A stretch of DNA of 64,000 nucleotides from Marinoscillum sp964351625 (GCA_964351625.1 CAYGOV010000002.1:186001-250000), one strand, 5' to 3'. Positions 35,828-44,045 are shown, counted from the stretch's first letter. Numbers and translations: made by a program. The notes: generated from the letters alone by a model not told the origin.

Positions 35828-36490
35828 TCAATCAACGGCTCTTAAACTTTCGATATCAGCGATGATTTCCTCCAGTTTTGTGAGAACGCGCCCATAGACC
35901 AGATTCAAATCAAATCTATAAATCCTCCCAGCAAAGTATGCCAATAGTAGTATGACGATGAATCCTCCGATCAGTCCAAACAAAGGGAAGCCAAATACGA
36001 CTATCATATCCGGGAAGTGGATTAGAAGCTCAGTGACCAACCTATCTCCAGGGACATCTCCACCAAATTGGCCGAACCAAAATGCCGTGATCATTGATAT
36101 AAAAATCCAAGGATACATCACACGAGCGATCTTTTCATTGATGACGATCTGCTCCTTCATCCACCTATCAAAGGATGTGAGGTATTGATAGCTGTTTACA
36201 TTCTTATCAATTTTCTCCAAGCCCTTCAGTAGTTTATAATTAATGATCACGAGGATATTCATGATGATAAACATGCCGACACCTAGATAGGGAATTTTCA
36301 CCAAATAAGATACAGGAACAATGAAGATCGAGAAGGCTACTATGCCAATCAGATTTATTTTGAACATCCTCGTGAACTTGTCTACGATATGTACTGATTT
36401 TTTATTGTAAAGGTCATTTACCTTGGGAGCGATCAATGCGTCGCTGCTCAAAAAACCTTCTTTCCAAATTGTTTCAATTGACTTTTCCAT
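35828..36490 (-). CDS. Four-helix membrane protein coupled to the ECF sigma factor (220 aa)
   Basis: Overlaps the end of the sigma gene by 17 bases, so the two are translated together. A cytoplasmic N-terminus of about 40 residues precedes two helices (45-62, 68-86), a polar stretch, then two more helices (about 122-140, 165-190) and a charged C-terminal tail ending in a coil (TKLEEIIADIESL). It takes the place where anti-sigma factors are found, but no zinc-anti-sigma motif (HxxxCxxC) is present. An anti-sigma or sensor role is inferred from position. Confidence 0.65.
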   Translation of the reverse strand: MEKSIETIWKEGFLSSDALIAPKVNDLYNKKSVHIVDKFTRMFKINLIGIVAFSIFIVPVSYLVKIPYLGVGMFIIMNILVIINYKLLKGLEKIDKNVNSYQYLTSFDRWMKEQIVINEKIARVMYPWIFISMITAFWFGQFGGDVPGDRLVTELLIHFPDMIVVFGFPLFGLIGGFIVILLLAYFAGRIYRFDLNLVYGRVLTKLEEIIADIESLRAVD

Positions 36491-36965
36491 CTAATATTTT
36501 CTTTAAGCGTTCCTTAATTCGTTTTATGCGCACCCCAATATTGTTAGCGCTGGTGCCTATGATATCAGCGATTTCCTGATATGATTTCTCTTCCAGATAG
36601 AGTAGAATCACTCCTCTGTCCAATTCGGAAAGCTGTCTGATAGCATCGTAAAGTTGCGCGAGCGATTCATCAGCAAATGCCTTGCTATCCTCTGTTACCT
36701 CTTCTGGAAGGTAGTCCGATGCGAAATGCTGAGGATTATTTTTCTTTTTCTTCAGCAAAGTCATACAGACGTTGAGGGTGAGTCGATATAGCCAAGTAGA
36801 CCATTCAGATTGCCCGTTGAAGTTGTCTTTGCTTCTCCAGATCTGTAAAGACACTTCCTGATAGTAGTCTTCGAAATCCTCCTGTGTATTGGTATATGCC
36901 CTGCAGATCTTGATAATAATCCCCGCATAAGGCAAAATGGATGACATATAAAAATCGCTACTCAC
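36474..36965 (-). CDS. ECF-type RNA polymerase sigma factor (163 aa)
   Basis: Sigma-70 group 4 factor. Region 2 is seen in QEDFEDYYQEVSLQIWRSKD and the -10-binding part QSEWSTWLYRLTLNVCMTLL; region 4 in LSELDRGVILLYLEEKSYQE with the helix-turn-helix IADIIGTSANNIGVRIKRIK. Length is normal. It is the first gene of a likely three-gene operon with two membrane proteins. ECF factors read envelope signals; the stimulus cannot be read. Confidence 0.88.
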   Translation of the reverse strand: MSSDFYMSSILPYAGIIIKICRAYTNTQEDFEDYYQEVSLQIWRSKDNFNGQSEWSTWLYRLTLNVCMTLLKKKKNNPQHFASDYLPEEVTEDSKAFADESLAQLYDAIRQLSELDRGVILLYLEEKSYQEIADIIGTSANNIGVRIKRIKERLKKILDGKVN

Positions 36966-37169
36966 TACTTTTTTCTTGTTTAGTGGCTAAAGTCGAAGAT
37001 TATTACACCCGAACGAAATATTTCTGTAAAAACACCTAATTGAGGATTGCCTTGGTATCCCTGATTGCCCAACTATTTTTTTTCGAAGGTGTAATGATTT
37101 GAAATTCTCACCACTAAAGGATACAAAGAATCATGAAACTATTATTTCAAATCAAAGAGCAACATCGGC

Positions 37170-38594
37170 ATGAACAACTTCAATATTACATTTTCCTTGT
37201 GTTTTCTATTATCCTTACTATTATCGAATTCGGGATACTCTCAAAACTTTGATGAATTACTTTCATCCAAACTTCAACGTCAACTTGATCGGTTTAGAAC
37301 TGAGACTCAATTTGTTGGAATGTCTGCCTCGATTGTTTCTGATGAATATGGATCTTGGAATGGTGTAAGCGGGTTTTCTCAAGAACCTATCAAGGAAATG
37401 ATTACCTCCGACATGATTTTTGGTATAGGAAGCGTCACGAAAACATACATTGCAACTTTAGTAATGCAGCTGGAAGATGAAGGGACTTTGAGCATTAATG
37501 ATAGTCTGCACAGGTGGCTGCCTAGTTATCCTAATATTGATAGTACCATTACTATCGAGCAATTGCTTAAGCACGAGAGTGGCATTGCTGATTTAATATC
37601 AAGCCCACTTTTTTTCGAAGTAATCAATCAAAATTCTTGGTACCTATGGCAAGACGAAGAAATCATTTTGAATCTGGTTGATGAGCCATTGTTTAAACCT
37701 GGCGCATCCTACGCCTATTCAAATACTAACTATATTCTATTGGGAATGATTTTGAAAAGGGCAACATTAAAATCTGTTTCCGATCTGCTAAAAGAACGAA
37801 TTCTGGTTCCGCTTAATTTGAATCATACATTCCTTGTTATAGAAGATTCTCTAGCTGCTAATGTAGCTCATGGTTGGCTTGATGTTGATGGCGATGCTCA
37901 ACTAGACGATTTCACAGCCTACTTGCCCCCCAATGCTTTTTATAGCGCACTTTGGACTGCAGGCGCCATGTTTTCCACTGCTGAAGAGACAGCCACTTTC
38001 ATGAAAGCTTTGTTTGATGGGAAATTGGTAAGTGCTCAATCATTAAATAAAATGATGAATTATAATGCGAGTACCCATAATGGACTGGGGCTGTTTGGTT
38101 TCGTTACCCCTGACAACATTGCTATGATAGGGCATGATGGATTTACCTTAGAGTATTCCGCTTTCGTGTACTATGATGTTTCATCAAATTCCACTTTTTC
38201 TGTACTGGTTAATCAACGTGATTTTGGTCAGCATTCTATGACGTTATTATTTGATTTTATAGAAACCCTTTCTGATGTAGTATTAGCAGCAACACCGATA
38301 GCACCTTCAATGCAAAATGCTCCTCGTTTAGATCAAAACTGGCCAAATCCATTTAGTGTGTCAACCAATATTAGTTTTACTCTGGAAAATGCCGGTTTGG
38401 TTGAGCTCAAGATTTATAACATGGAGGGAACGGAAGTTAAAACAATAGTGACTAGGGAGGAGCGTGTAGGGGAGCACACTTTTACTTGGATTGGAGACAA
38501 TAACTCTGGTGCTTTAGTTAGCTCCGGCACCTATTTCTATCAATTGAAAAGCGACCAATTTGCAGATAGGAAGCGGATGGTCTTGATCCGTTAA
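37170..38594 (+). CDS. T9SS-exported serine hydrolase, class C beta-lactamase fold (474 aa)
   Basis: Signal peptide to about residue 25 (NSGYSQ). The enzyme domain holds S88-V-T-K91 (IGSVTKTYIA), YSN (AYAYSNTNY, near residue 187) and a C-terminal third motif near MIGHDGFTLEY (HDG in place of HTG). After a linker (about 372-385) a FlgD/T9SS type A sorting domain follows: NWPNPFSVSTNISFTLENAG, IYNMEGTEV and the end GTYFYQLKSDQFADRKRMVL. So the protein is carried across the outer membrane and fixed to or released from the surface. The substrate is unknown. ATG at 37170 gives the best signal peptide. Confidence 0.87.
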   Translation: MNNFNITFSLCFLLSLLLSNSGYSQNFDELLSSKLQRQLDRFRTETQFVGMSASIVSDEYGSWNGVSGFSQEPIKEMITSDMIFGIGSVTKTYIATLVMQLEDEGTLSINDSLHRWLPSYPNIDSTITIEQLLKHESGIADLISSPLFFEVINQNSWYLWQDEEIILNLVDEPLFKPGASYAYSNTNYILLGMILKRATLKSVSDLLKERILVPLNLNHTFLVIEDSLAANVAHGWLDVDGDAQLDDFTAYLPPNAFYSALWTAGAMFSTAEETATFMKALFDGKLVSAQSLNKMMNYNASTHNGLGLFGFVTPDNIAMIGHDGFTLEYSAFVYYDVSSNSTFSVLVNQRDFGQHSMTLLFDFIETLSDVVLAATPIAPSMQNAPRLDQNWPNPFSVSTNISFTLENAGLVELKIYNMEGTEVKTIVTREERVGEHTFTWIGDNNSGALVSSGTYFYQLKSDQFADRKRMVLIR

Positions 38595-38779
38595 TATTTG
38601 AAACCCAAGACTCAAGTGGATGAAAGCAATGCGTTATTCATGTCAGGAGTTTCAATTCGTGCAGATATGAATCGTAGCTTGGGTTAGACCTTAATATCTG
38701 AATTAATCCTTGCCTAATAAAGCATTCCTCTCTTCATTCAAAAAAGGTTATTTTACATATCAATCTAAAATCTACGATT

Positions 38780-39331
38780 ATGCTAAAGAAAATTTTATTA
38801 GGATTGGGAGTACTTGTACTGCTAGTCGTGCTTTATGCTGTTTATGCTTTGTTTATTGCAGCGCCGGTAAGCCCTCCGGATACAGTTTCCTATAGCGATC
38901 AGGGTATTGATATCCGGGTGAACTATAGTAGACCTTACAGAAAAGATCGGTTACTTTTTGGTACGGAAGAAGCAGGCGCATTGCAGCCTTTTGGAAAATA
39001 TTGGAGGCTTGGAGCGAATAAGCCTACAGAAATCACCTTCAATAAGGACATACTTTTTGCAGGACAGCCACTAGATGCAGGCAGCTACAGAATGTATGCT
39101 GTGCCTGGAAAGGAGGCTTTTCAAATTATCTTAAATAGCGAATTGGGAGCTTTCTTTGGTGCAGCCGAGCCAGATCCTGAATTGGATATTTTGAGCATTG
39201 ATGCCCCAGTATCCATGAAAAGTGAGAATACTGAGCAATTCACTATTGGCTTTGCGAGTGATTCTACGGCCATTCAAATGAATTTTGATTGGGGTAATAC
39301 CTCATTCAGTGTGCCGATTACTAACCCATAG
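38780..39331 (+). CDS. DUF2911-family protein (183 aa)
   Basis: An N-terminal hydrophobic helix (5-28) anchors a mostly beta-strand periplasmic domain typical of DUF2911: YSRPYRKDRLLFG, LQPFGKYWRLGANKPTEITF and GSYRMYAVPGKEAFQIILN. The family is common in Bacteroidota and has no known function. Only 6 bases separate it from the amidohydrolase gene, so they form an operon and may act in one pathway. Confidence 0.88.
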   Translation: MLKKILLGLGVLVLLVVLYAVYALFIAAPVSPPDTVSYSDQGIDIRVNYSRPYRKDRLLFGTEEAGALQPFGKYWRLGANKPTEITFNKDILFAGQPLDAGSYRMYAVPGKEAFQIILNSELGAFFGAAEPDPELDILSIDAPVSMKSENTEQFTIGFASDSTAIQMNFDWGNTSFSVPITNP

Positions 39332-39337
39332 ATTGCT

Positions 39338-40447
39338 ATGAAAAAATGGTTTCTTATTCCTTTTTCAGTGTTGATCTTTCTTGGACTGACTTATTGGATT
39401 GTTGGCAAGATCCAATACCGAATGAATGTAATGGATGTGGAGGACTATGATCCCATTTCTACCTTAGTAGTCCCAGAAACTAAGCTGACCAAAGCAAAAT
39501 TTCCATTCGTCGATGTTCACAACCATCAATGGATCATGCCGATCCAGAACCTAGACAAGCTGGTGGTAGAGATGGATTCCTTAAATATGGGGGTAATGGT
39601 CAACCTTAGTGGCTTTAGAGGTAAAGTTCTAGAGTGGTCTCTGGATAATGTCAATGAAAATTACGGTAATCGTTTTGCACTTTTCCTGAACCTGAATTTT
39701 GAAAATCTCGATGATGAAGGGTGGCCTGAGGAGCCACTGCGCATGCTTGAAGAAGCGGTGGACCATGGCGTGAAAGGGCTAAAGGTATATAAGGGATTGG
39801 GTCTTACGGACAAAGACAATGAGGGTAATCGAATTGCCGTAGATGATGAACGATTGGATCCGATCTGGGCCAAATGTGGTGAGTTAGGGATACCCGTTTT
39901 GATTCATTCAGGAGAGCCCAACTCATTTTGGAAACCAAAGGATAAACACAACGAACGCTGGCTGGAGCTGAAGCAATATCCAAGTCGCTACCGTGATCCT
40001 GAAGTATTGCCTTCGTTCGAAGAAATAATGGCTGAGCAACACCACGTATTCAGAAAGCATCCCGGAACCAAATTCATCAATGCACACCTGGGTTGGTTTG
40101 GCAATGATCTGGCAAGACTAGGGGAGCTGTTTGATGAGTTGCCCAATGTTTACACTGAACTAGGCGCTGTGATTGCTGAACTTGGAAGACAACCACGATT
40201 TGCCAGAGCTTGGATGATTCAATATCAGGATCGTGTGATGATGGGAAAGGATACCTATATGATGGAAGAGTACTATACCTATTTTCGCATCCTAGAAACC
40301 GCCGATGAGTATTTTGACTACTACCGCAAACGTCATGCACATTGGAAGATGTATGGACTTGACCTTCCTGATACCGTACTTCAAAAAGTATATTATCAAA
40401 ATGCCTTGAAGGTGATTCCTGGACTGGATCAGTCCTTATTTGAATGA
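39338..40447 (+). CDS. Amidohydrolase-2-like metal-dependent hydrolase, membrane anchored (369 aa)
   Basis: After a hydrophobic anchor (5-25) comes a TIM-barrel amidohydrolase fold: the metal motif FPFVDVHNHQW (HxH after strand 1), a Lys-containing strand GVKGLKVYKGLGLT, IPVLIHSGEP (second-sphere His), TKFINAHLGWFGNDLARLGE (His) and VMMGKDTYMM, where the metal Asp is in the GxD motif. Members include decarboxylases and hydrolases; the substrate is unknown. The anchor suggests a periplasmic enzyme. Cotranscribed with the DUF2911 gene. Confidence 0.82.
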   Translation: MKKWFLIPFSVLIFLGLTYWIVGKIQYRMNVMDVEDYDPISTLVVPETKLTKAKFPFVDVHNHQWIMPIQNLDKLVVEMDSLNMGVMVNLSGFRGKVLEWSLDNVNENYGNRFALFLNLNFENLDDEGWPEEPLRMLEEAVDHGVKGLKVYKGLGLTDKDNEGNRIAVDDERLDPIWAKCGELGIPVLIHSGEPNSFWKPKDKHNERWLELKQYPSRYRDPEVLPSFEEIMAEQHHVFRKHPGTKFINAHLGWFGNDLARLGELFDELPNVYTELGAVIAELGRQPRFARAWMIQYQDRVMMGKDTYMMEEYYTYFRILETADEYFDYYRKRHAHWKMYGLDLPDTVLQKVYYQNALKVIPGLDQSLFE

Positions 40448-40493
40448 GAATAATCGTGGACTACCATAATTAGATAGTCTCGAAATCTTTGCC

Positions 40494-40775
40494 ATGATTC
40501 GAGTCTCCACCATAGTGAGAGCGTTTCTATTCGTGATGACACGAACCAAGACGAGGGGAAGAGGCTTTAGTACAGGTATATATCCTAGTAAATTTGATAA
40601 AATCGGACGGACATCATCATTTGGTGAGAAATTTTTTTCTTATGATTACAGTGGCAATAATGGTGTAGGATGGAAAGGTGATCCTAATGAATTTTTGCTT
40701 TCAGAATCCTTTCCTAACATCAAGGAATTTTGGGTTTGGACTACATCTTATAAGGAATGGTTGAATATTAAATGA
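40494..40775 (+). pseudogene. Gene fragment opened by a REP sequence (93 codons)
   Basis: The first part of the frame (VMTRTKTRGRG, from 40530) is the translation of a REP-like palindrome TTCGTGATGACACGAA and its G-rich tail, not natural protein. The rest (FDKIGRTSSFGEKFFSYDYS, then PNEFLLSESFPNIKEFWVWT to the end) reads like the C-terminal part of a real aromatic-rich protein. I take it as a fragment whose 5' end was replaced by the REP element. Whether it is translated is unknown; a secreted-protein gene starts 10 bases after its stop. Confidence 0.45.
40530..40545 (+). repeat. REP-like palindrome (TTCGTG ATGA CACGAA)
   Basis: A perfect 6-bp stem with an ATGA loop, followed by CCAAGACGAGGGG. 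It matches the core of the REP family described at 43 kb (loop AGGA changed to ATGA). It lies 83 bases past the amidohydrolase gene. Confidence 0.6.
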
Positions 40776-40785
40776 TTATTAAAAA

Positions 40786-41349
40786 ATGAAAAATAAAATA
40801 CTCTGTTTAATCTTCCTTATCCTATATTATACTTTATCCTACGGACAGGCTCGTATTAATAGCGACAGCCTTTTTCAAGGTAGTTTTTTTTTGGAAACAC
40901 TGAATAGATATATTCTTGACAATGACCGGTTTGTTCCACCAGGTGGGACAATTTGTGTGGCATTTGTTAACTGTGGTTTTGATCGCAGGCAAGAAAATTT
41001 TCTCAACTTTGATCTTAAGAAGATAAGTATCTCGCAAGTTTCGGATAAGACTATGATGTGCATTTTTTCACCAAACAGTGCGAGTTTTTTTAAAACCGAG
41101 ACATTATATCCTTTTTTTATTTTCGATGGACATGCTATTGTTATGAATCTTGTTGAAGATCTCAATTGCTTTGGTTTTAGCGATGCGAATTTCACATATT
41201 TTGATTGGCATAACTATCAACCAAGTATTCGTAAAAAAAGCAGATCATGTCCAGCTTGGATACTAGTAGAAGAAGAATATCAATTCAGTATGTATCAACT
41301 TAAGAATACCGAAGATCAAAAAATCAAAGAAACTTTCATGTGGAAATGA
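40786..41349 (+). CDS. Secreted hypothetical protein (187 aa)
   Basis: Signal peptide MKNKILCLIFLILYYTLSYG, cut before QARINSD. The mature part has five to six cysteines (ICVAFVNCGF, MMCIF, DLNCFGF, RSCPAW) that could form disulphide bonds, and many Phe/Tyr. No family recognised. AT-rich like the REP-bearing neighbourhood, so probably accessory. It follows the gene fragment at 40494-40775 by 10 bases. Confidence 0.6.
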   Translation: MKNKILCLIFLILYYTLSYGQARINSDSLFQGSFFLETLNRYILDNDRFVPPGGTICVAFVNCGFDRRQENFLNFDLKKISISQVSDKTMMCIFSPNSASFFKTETLYPFFIFDGHAIVMNLVEDLNCFGFSDANFTYFDWHNYQPSIRKKSRSCPAWILVEEEYQFSMYQLKNTEDQKIKETFMWK

Positions 41350-41463
41350 TTAACCCCCTACTTGCCTTCCAAGGCATTGTTAGGTGATTTCAAGCCTGCC
41401 TTGAATTATCGGGATTGATTCGAGTCGGAAATAAAAGAAAATCCAAAGGAGCATACCTTCAAC

Positions 41464-41530
41464 AACTTAAAGTCCCAGCTACAAGCTCGAATTAGCACAA
41501 CGAGCAGGCTCAGACCAGCTAGAGGAGTGT
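41464..41530. repeat. Diverged copy of the second dispersed repeat (GAGCTACAAGCTCG type)
   Basis: The stretch AAAGTCCCAGCTACAAGCTCG followed by GAGCAGGCTCAGACCAGCTAG matches, with changes, 44082-44135 (AAAGTCCGAGCTACAAGCTC, then ACATGCTCAGACTAGCTGGG). It carries the hairpin-type core AGCTACAAGCT. Part of the repeat set around the RAYT gene. Confidence 0.6.
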
Positions 41531-41535
41531 CTTTA

Positions 41536-42084
41536 TTAAGCTTTGGAGCGCCAATCACCAAAAATCCAATTTCCCGGAGAATTAGGGTCTTCGGAAAGCA
41601 GAAATTCACGAAACGCAAAGACCAATTCACTTAAAGAAATAGCACCATCTTTATTGGTATCAAGATTATCAAATGCCTGCTCTATGTAATGTTGATTAAT
41701 GTTATATATCTGAAACATATCAGCATATTCTTTTCTGGAAATCATCTTATCGTTATTCAGGTCGAAAAGCATAAATATATAAGCTGAGGTATGCATTACA
41801 TATTTATTAGTATAACCTGTTTCTTCAATTCTCAGGAAGAAGTTTAACCATTCCGAACGATCAATATTTGTGTCTCGTTTGCCCATGTCCTCAAGGAGCT
41901 GCGTGTAAAACCTTGTAGCTTTAAACTTCATGGTGATGATTGCCTCGCTTTGACTTTGTAAAGCCTCTCCGATTTTATCCGCAACCATTATGAAATCATC
42001 GCATTGGATCACGCCGTTTTTATTGGTATCCAATATATCAAAAAAGAGAAGTAACTTTTTTGAACGTATATCTTGTTGTGGCAT
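41536..42084 (-). CDS. EF-hand calcium-binding protein (182 aa)
   Basis: Soluble protein without signal peptide, built of four EF-hand positions: loop 1 DTNKNGVIQCDD (19-30), a degenerate second loop around GKRDTNIDRSEW (68-79), loop 3 DLNNDKMISRKE (108-119) and loop 4 DTNKDGAISLSE (142-153). Loops 1, 3 and 4 have acidic residues at the calcium positions (loop 1 ends in D, loops 3 and 4 in E). The layout is like sarcoplasmic/calexcitin-type four-hand proteins, which act as calcium buffers or sensors. Rare as cytosolic proteins in Bacteroidota. No operon partner. Confidence 0.85.
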   Translation of the reverse strand: MPQQDIRSKKLLLFFDILDTNKNGVIQCDDFIMVADKIGEALQSQSEAIITMKFKATRFYTQLLEDMGKRDTNIDRSEWLNFFLRIEETGYTNKYVMHTSAYIFMLFDLNNDKMISRKEYADMFQIYNINQHYIEQAFDNLDTNKDGAISLSELVFAFREFLLSEDPNSPGNWIFGDWRSKA

Positions 42085-42290
42085 TTAAAACCTATTTTCC
42101 TTGGAACTAAAAATAGTGTAAAAGATTACTAATTCCAGTATTCTACATTAAAAGTCGGAAATTCACTAGTATAGTAACCTTGGCAAAATCAGTAATATGA
42201 TATTTGATGGCTAGTGTCTTGATTTGATACACCAAAAGATTGTAACTTAGAGATAACCTTCATTCAAATTAAACGAACAAGCCTAATCTT

Positions 42291-42695
42291 ATGGGATCGA
42301 TAAAAGAATTATTGCAAATATTGGTTCAGCTTTCCATTGCTGATAATGAGTTTGCGAAAGAGGAACAAAAATACATTGTGGAAATAGGGATTGCAGGTGG
42401 TTTTACCAAAGAGGAGATTGAGGTTATCATTTCGGGAGCTTATGAAGCTAAAGATCTCAAAAGTCTTCCGTCTAAAGACCGATCATCATATATGGCAAAT
42501 CTAATCCAGCTCATGAAAGTGGATGGTAAAGTCCGTAGAAGTGAAATTGCATTTTGCGAGAAAGTGGCGATTAGTTTGGGTTATTTACCAAGCGTTGTTG
42601 CTGATATGTCACAATATGTCTATGCCGATGGCCATTTGATTAATCATGCGAAATTGGAGGAAATAGCTAAGGCCAATTCTATTCGCAAAGATTAA
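42291..42695 (+). CDS. TerB-like protein (134 aa)
   Basis: All-helical protein with the pattern of the TerB/DUF533 fold: ILVQLSIADNEFAKEEQKYI (helix with acidic metal-site Asp/Glu) and the second-half equivalent LIQLMKVDGKVRRSEIAFCE. TerB family members bind metal and occur in tellurite-resistance and envelope-stress settings. No other ter genes are close. It ends next to the RAYT repeat cluster. Confidence 0.7.
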   Translation: MGSIKELLQILVQLSIADNEFAKEEQKYIVEIGIAGGFTKEEIEVIISGAYEAKDLKSLPSKDRSSYMANLIQLMKVDGKVRRSEIAFCEKVAISLGYLPSVVADMSQYVYADGHLINHAKLEEIAKANSIRKD

Positions 42696-42702
42696 GCTGA
42701 TG

Positions 42703-42717
42703 CGAGCTTTTAGCTCG
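42703..42717. repeat. Hairpin repeat CGAGCTTTTAGCTCG, copy 1
   Basis: A perfect 6-bp stem with TTT loop, in a 27-base block almost identical to 44038-44064 (GCTGRTGCGAGCTTTTAGCT plus CGTATCC). It lies 8 bases past the TerB-like stop, directly before the RAYT 3' repeats, so it may also end transcription. Confidence 0.7.
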
Positions 42718-42730
42718 TATCCCTTGCCTT

Positions 42731-42750
42731 GGTTCGTGTCCCCACGGACC
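42731..42750 (-). repeat. REP palindrome, copy a (GGTTCGTGTCCCCACGGACC)
   Basis: Variant of the palindrome at 43034 and 43337 with loop TCCC and one G-U pair. It closes the left end of the 303-bp tandem array. Confidence 0.75.
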
Positions 42751-42766
42751 ACTCAATTTCTAAAAT

Positions 42767-43048
42767 TTAGAACTCCTCTCCAAGATGTTTTAAAAATGAA
42801 AATTGAGTTAACCCCTTTTCATAGTAGGAGGCAGAGGAAAATTTATAATCGCTAGGATCAGCGACTAAATTCCATTTTTCTACCAATGGATTCGAATGAA
42901 TATACTCCAGTTTCTGATAAGCTACTTCTGGGGTATATAGCTCAATACCCAATGAATCCCTTTGCCAAAACTCATACGCTTTATTAGGAGCCTCAACAAA
43001 ATACTTAGACAATTCAGCAGGTTCTGATGCCAAGGTTCGTGTCCTCAC
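42767..43048 (-). pseudogene. Truncated RAYT copy 1: C-terminal domain only, GTG start inside a REP (93 aa)
   Basis: The frame begins GTG AGG ACA CGA ACC inside the REP palindrome (MRTRTLASEPAEL), then continues as the RAYT C-terminal part with the tyrosine motif KLEYIHSNPLVEKW and the end SASYYEKGLTQFSFLKHLGE. The HUH histidines are missing, so it cannot act alone as a transposase. The reading frame is fully open and keeps the consensus Pro in ADPSDY, which the full-length copy has lost. A remnant, or possibly an expressed half-protein. Confidence 0.7.
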
Positions 43049-43053
43049 GAACC
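43034..43053 (-). repeat. REP palindrome, copy b (GGTTCGTGTCCTCACGAACC)
   Basis: Perfect 8-bp stem with TCCT loop, between truncated copies 1 and 2. The minus-strand form reads CGTGAGGACACGAACC. Confidence 0.85.
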
Positions 43054-43069
43054 ACTCAATTTCTAAAAT

Positions 43070-43351
43070 TTAGAACTCCTCTCTAAGATGTTTTAAAAAT
43101 GAAAATTGAGTTAACCCCTTTTCATAGTAGGAGGCAGAGGAAAATTTATAATCGCTAGGATCAGCGACTAAATTCCATTTTTCTACCAATGGATTCGAAT
43201 GAATATACTCCAGTTTCTGATAAGCTACTTCTGGGGTATATAGCTCAATACCCAATGAATCCCTTTGCCAAAACTCATAAGCTTTATTTGGGGCCTCAAC
43301 AAAATACTTAGCCAATTCAGCAGGCTCTGATGCCAAGGTTCGTGTCCTCAC
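43070..43351 (-). pseudogene. Truncated RAYT copy 2: C-terminal domain only, GTG start inside a REP (93 aa)
   Basis: Same structure as copy 1 and about 98% identical at DNA level over the unit. It starts inside the REP at 43337-43356 and keeps the tyrosine motif. One change near the end (LREEF against LGEEF) and A for S at residue 14. No HUH motif. Confidence 0.7.
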
Positions 43352-43356
43352 GAACC
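43337..43356 (-). repeat. REP palindrome, copy c (GGTTCGTGTCCTCACGAACC)
   Basis: Identical to copy b, 16 bases past the RAYT stop codon. Between them lies the small palindrome TTCTAAAATTTAGAA (43364-43378), which overlaps the stop. Confidence 0.85.
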
Positions 43357-43372
43357 TATCAATTTCTAAAAT

Positions 43373-43918
43373 TTAGAACCCCTCTCCAAGATGTTTTAAA
43401 AATGAAAATTGAGTTAACCCCTTTTCATAAAAGGAGGCAGAGGAAAATTCATAATCGCTAGAATCAGCTACTAAATTCCATTTTTCTACCAATGGATTCG
43501 AATGAATATACTCCAGTTTCTGATAAGCTACTTCTGGGGTATATAGCTCAATACCCAATGAATCCCTTTGCCAAAACTCATAAGCTTTATTTGGGGCCTC
43601 AACAAAATACTTAGCCAATTCAGCAGGTTCTAGCATTTTCTTGAATTGGTGAGCTGTGAATTTTAACAGAGAGGCACTTGGGAGTTCTTTTCCGTTCATC
43701 TCGTTAAGCTTCCAGATCAAATGGATGTGATTAGGCAGAATTACAAAGGCATGGACTTCTATAAGTTTTCGCTTGGCTAAGTGACTTAGAGAATCGATAA
43801 TGACCTTTTTGAAATTATCTTTAACTAGAAGGGGTTGCCAATTATTGATAGTTGCTGTCCAGAAGTATATAGTGCCAATCGTGAGGCTTGATTTTCTAGG
43901 CTGTGTGAAATAATCCAT
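43373..43918 (-). CDS. REP-associated tyrosine transposase, RAYT/TnpA-REP, HUH Y1 family (181 aa)
   Basis: Single-strand endonuclease of the Y1 transposase superfamily that cuts at REP hairpins. The HUH motif is H64-I-H66 (LPNHIHLIW) and the catalytic tyrosine is Y137 in KLEYIHSNPLVEKW, with the usual SSASFYEKG end. Length is normal. No inverted-repeat element surrounds it; instead REP palindromes lie on both sides (43337-43356, 43984-44003) in opposite orientation, as in known RAYT loci. Downstream are two tandem copies of its 3' end. Residue 153 is S where both truncated copies have P, so the full copy may have drifted. Likely active or recently so. Confidence 0.92.
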   Translation of the reverse strand: MDYFTQPRKSSLTIGTIYFWTATINNWQPLLVKDNFKKVIIDSLSHLAKRKLIEVHAFVILPNHIHLIWKLNEMNGKELPSASLLKFTAHQFKKMLEPAELAKYFVEAPNKAYEFWQRDSLGIELYTPEVAYQKLEYIHSNPLVEKWNLVADSSDYEFSSASFYEKGLTQFSFLKHLGEGF

Positions 43919-43983
43919 TGCCTGTTAAGATAAAAAAATCTCGGGTAATGTGAATGTGTAAATAGTTAGTGGGTTCAGTTAAA

Positions 43984-44003
43984 GGTTCTTGAGGACACGA
44001 ACC
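43984..44003 (+). repeat. REP palindrome, copy d (inverted orientation)
   Basis: GGTTCTTGAGGACACGAACC: stem with one mismatch, loop AGGA, followed by ACGGCGAAGG. Its loop is the complement of copies b and c, so it is inverted relative to them. 65 bases before the RAYT start. Confidence 0.8.
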
Positions 44004-44045
44004 ACGGCGAAGGATTAATTCCACTTTGTGAGTCCGCCGCTGGTG

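Larger units (their letters stand above)
42751..43356 (-). repeat. Tandem 303-bp repeats, two extra copies of the RAYT 3' end plus REP
   Basis: Unit 1 (42751-43053) and unit 2 (43054-43356) differ at only about six positions. Each unit holds, reading on the + strand, a spacer ACTCAATTTCTAAAATTTAG, the reverse of the last 85 codons of the RAYT gene, and the palindrome GGTTCGTGTCCTCACGAACC. The third copy of the coding part is the RAYT 3' end itself (43373-about 43630). So the period equals gene tail plus REP, which suggests the REP mediates copying. Confidence 0.9.

Noticed and set aside
42751..43636. Regular 303-bp repeats as a CRISPR array
   Set aside because: The unit is far too long, is coding, and contains no short repeats with unique spacers; it is a tandem duplication of a transposase end.
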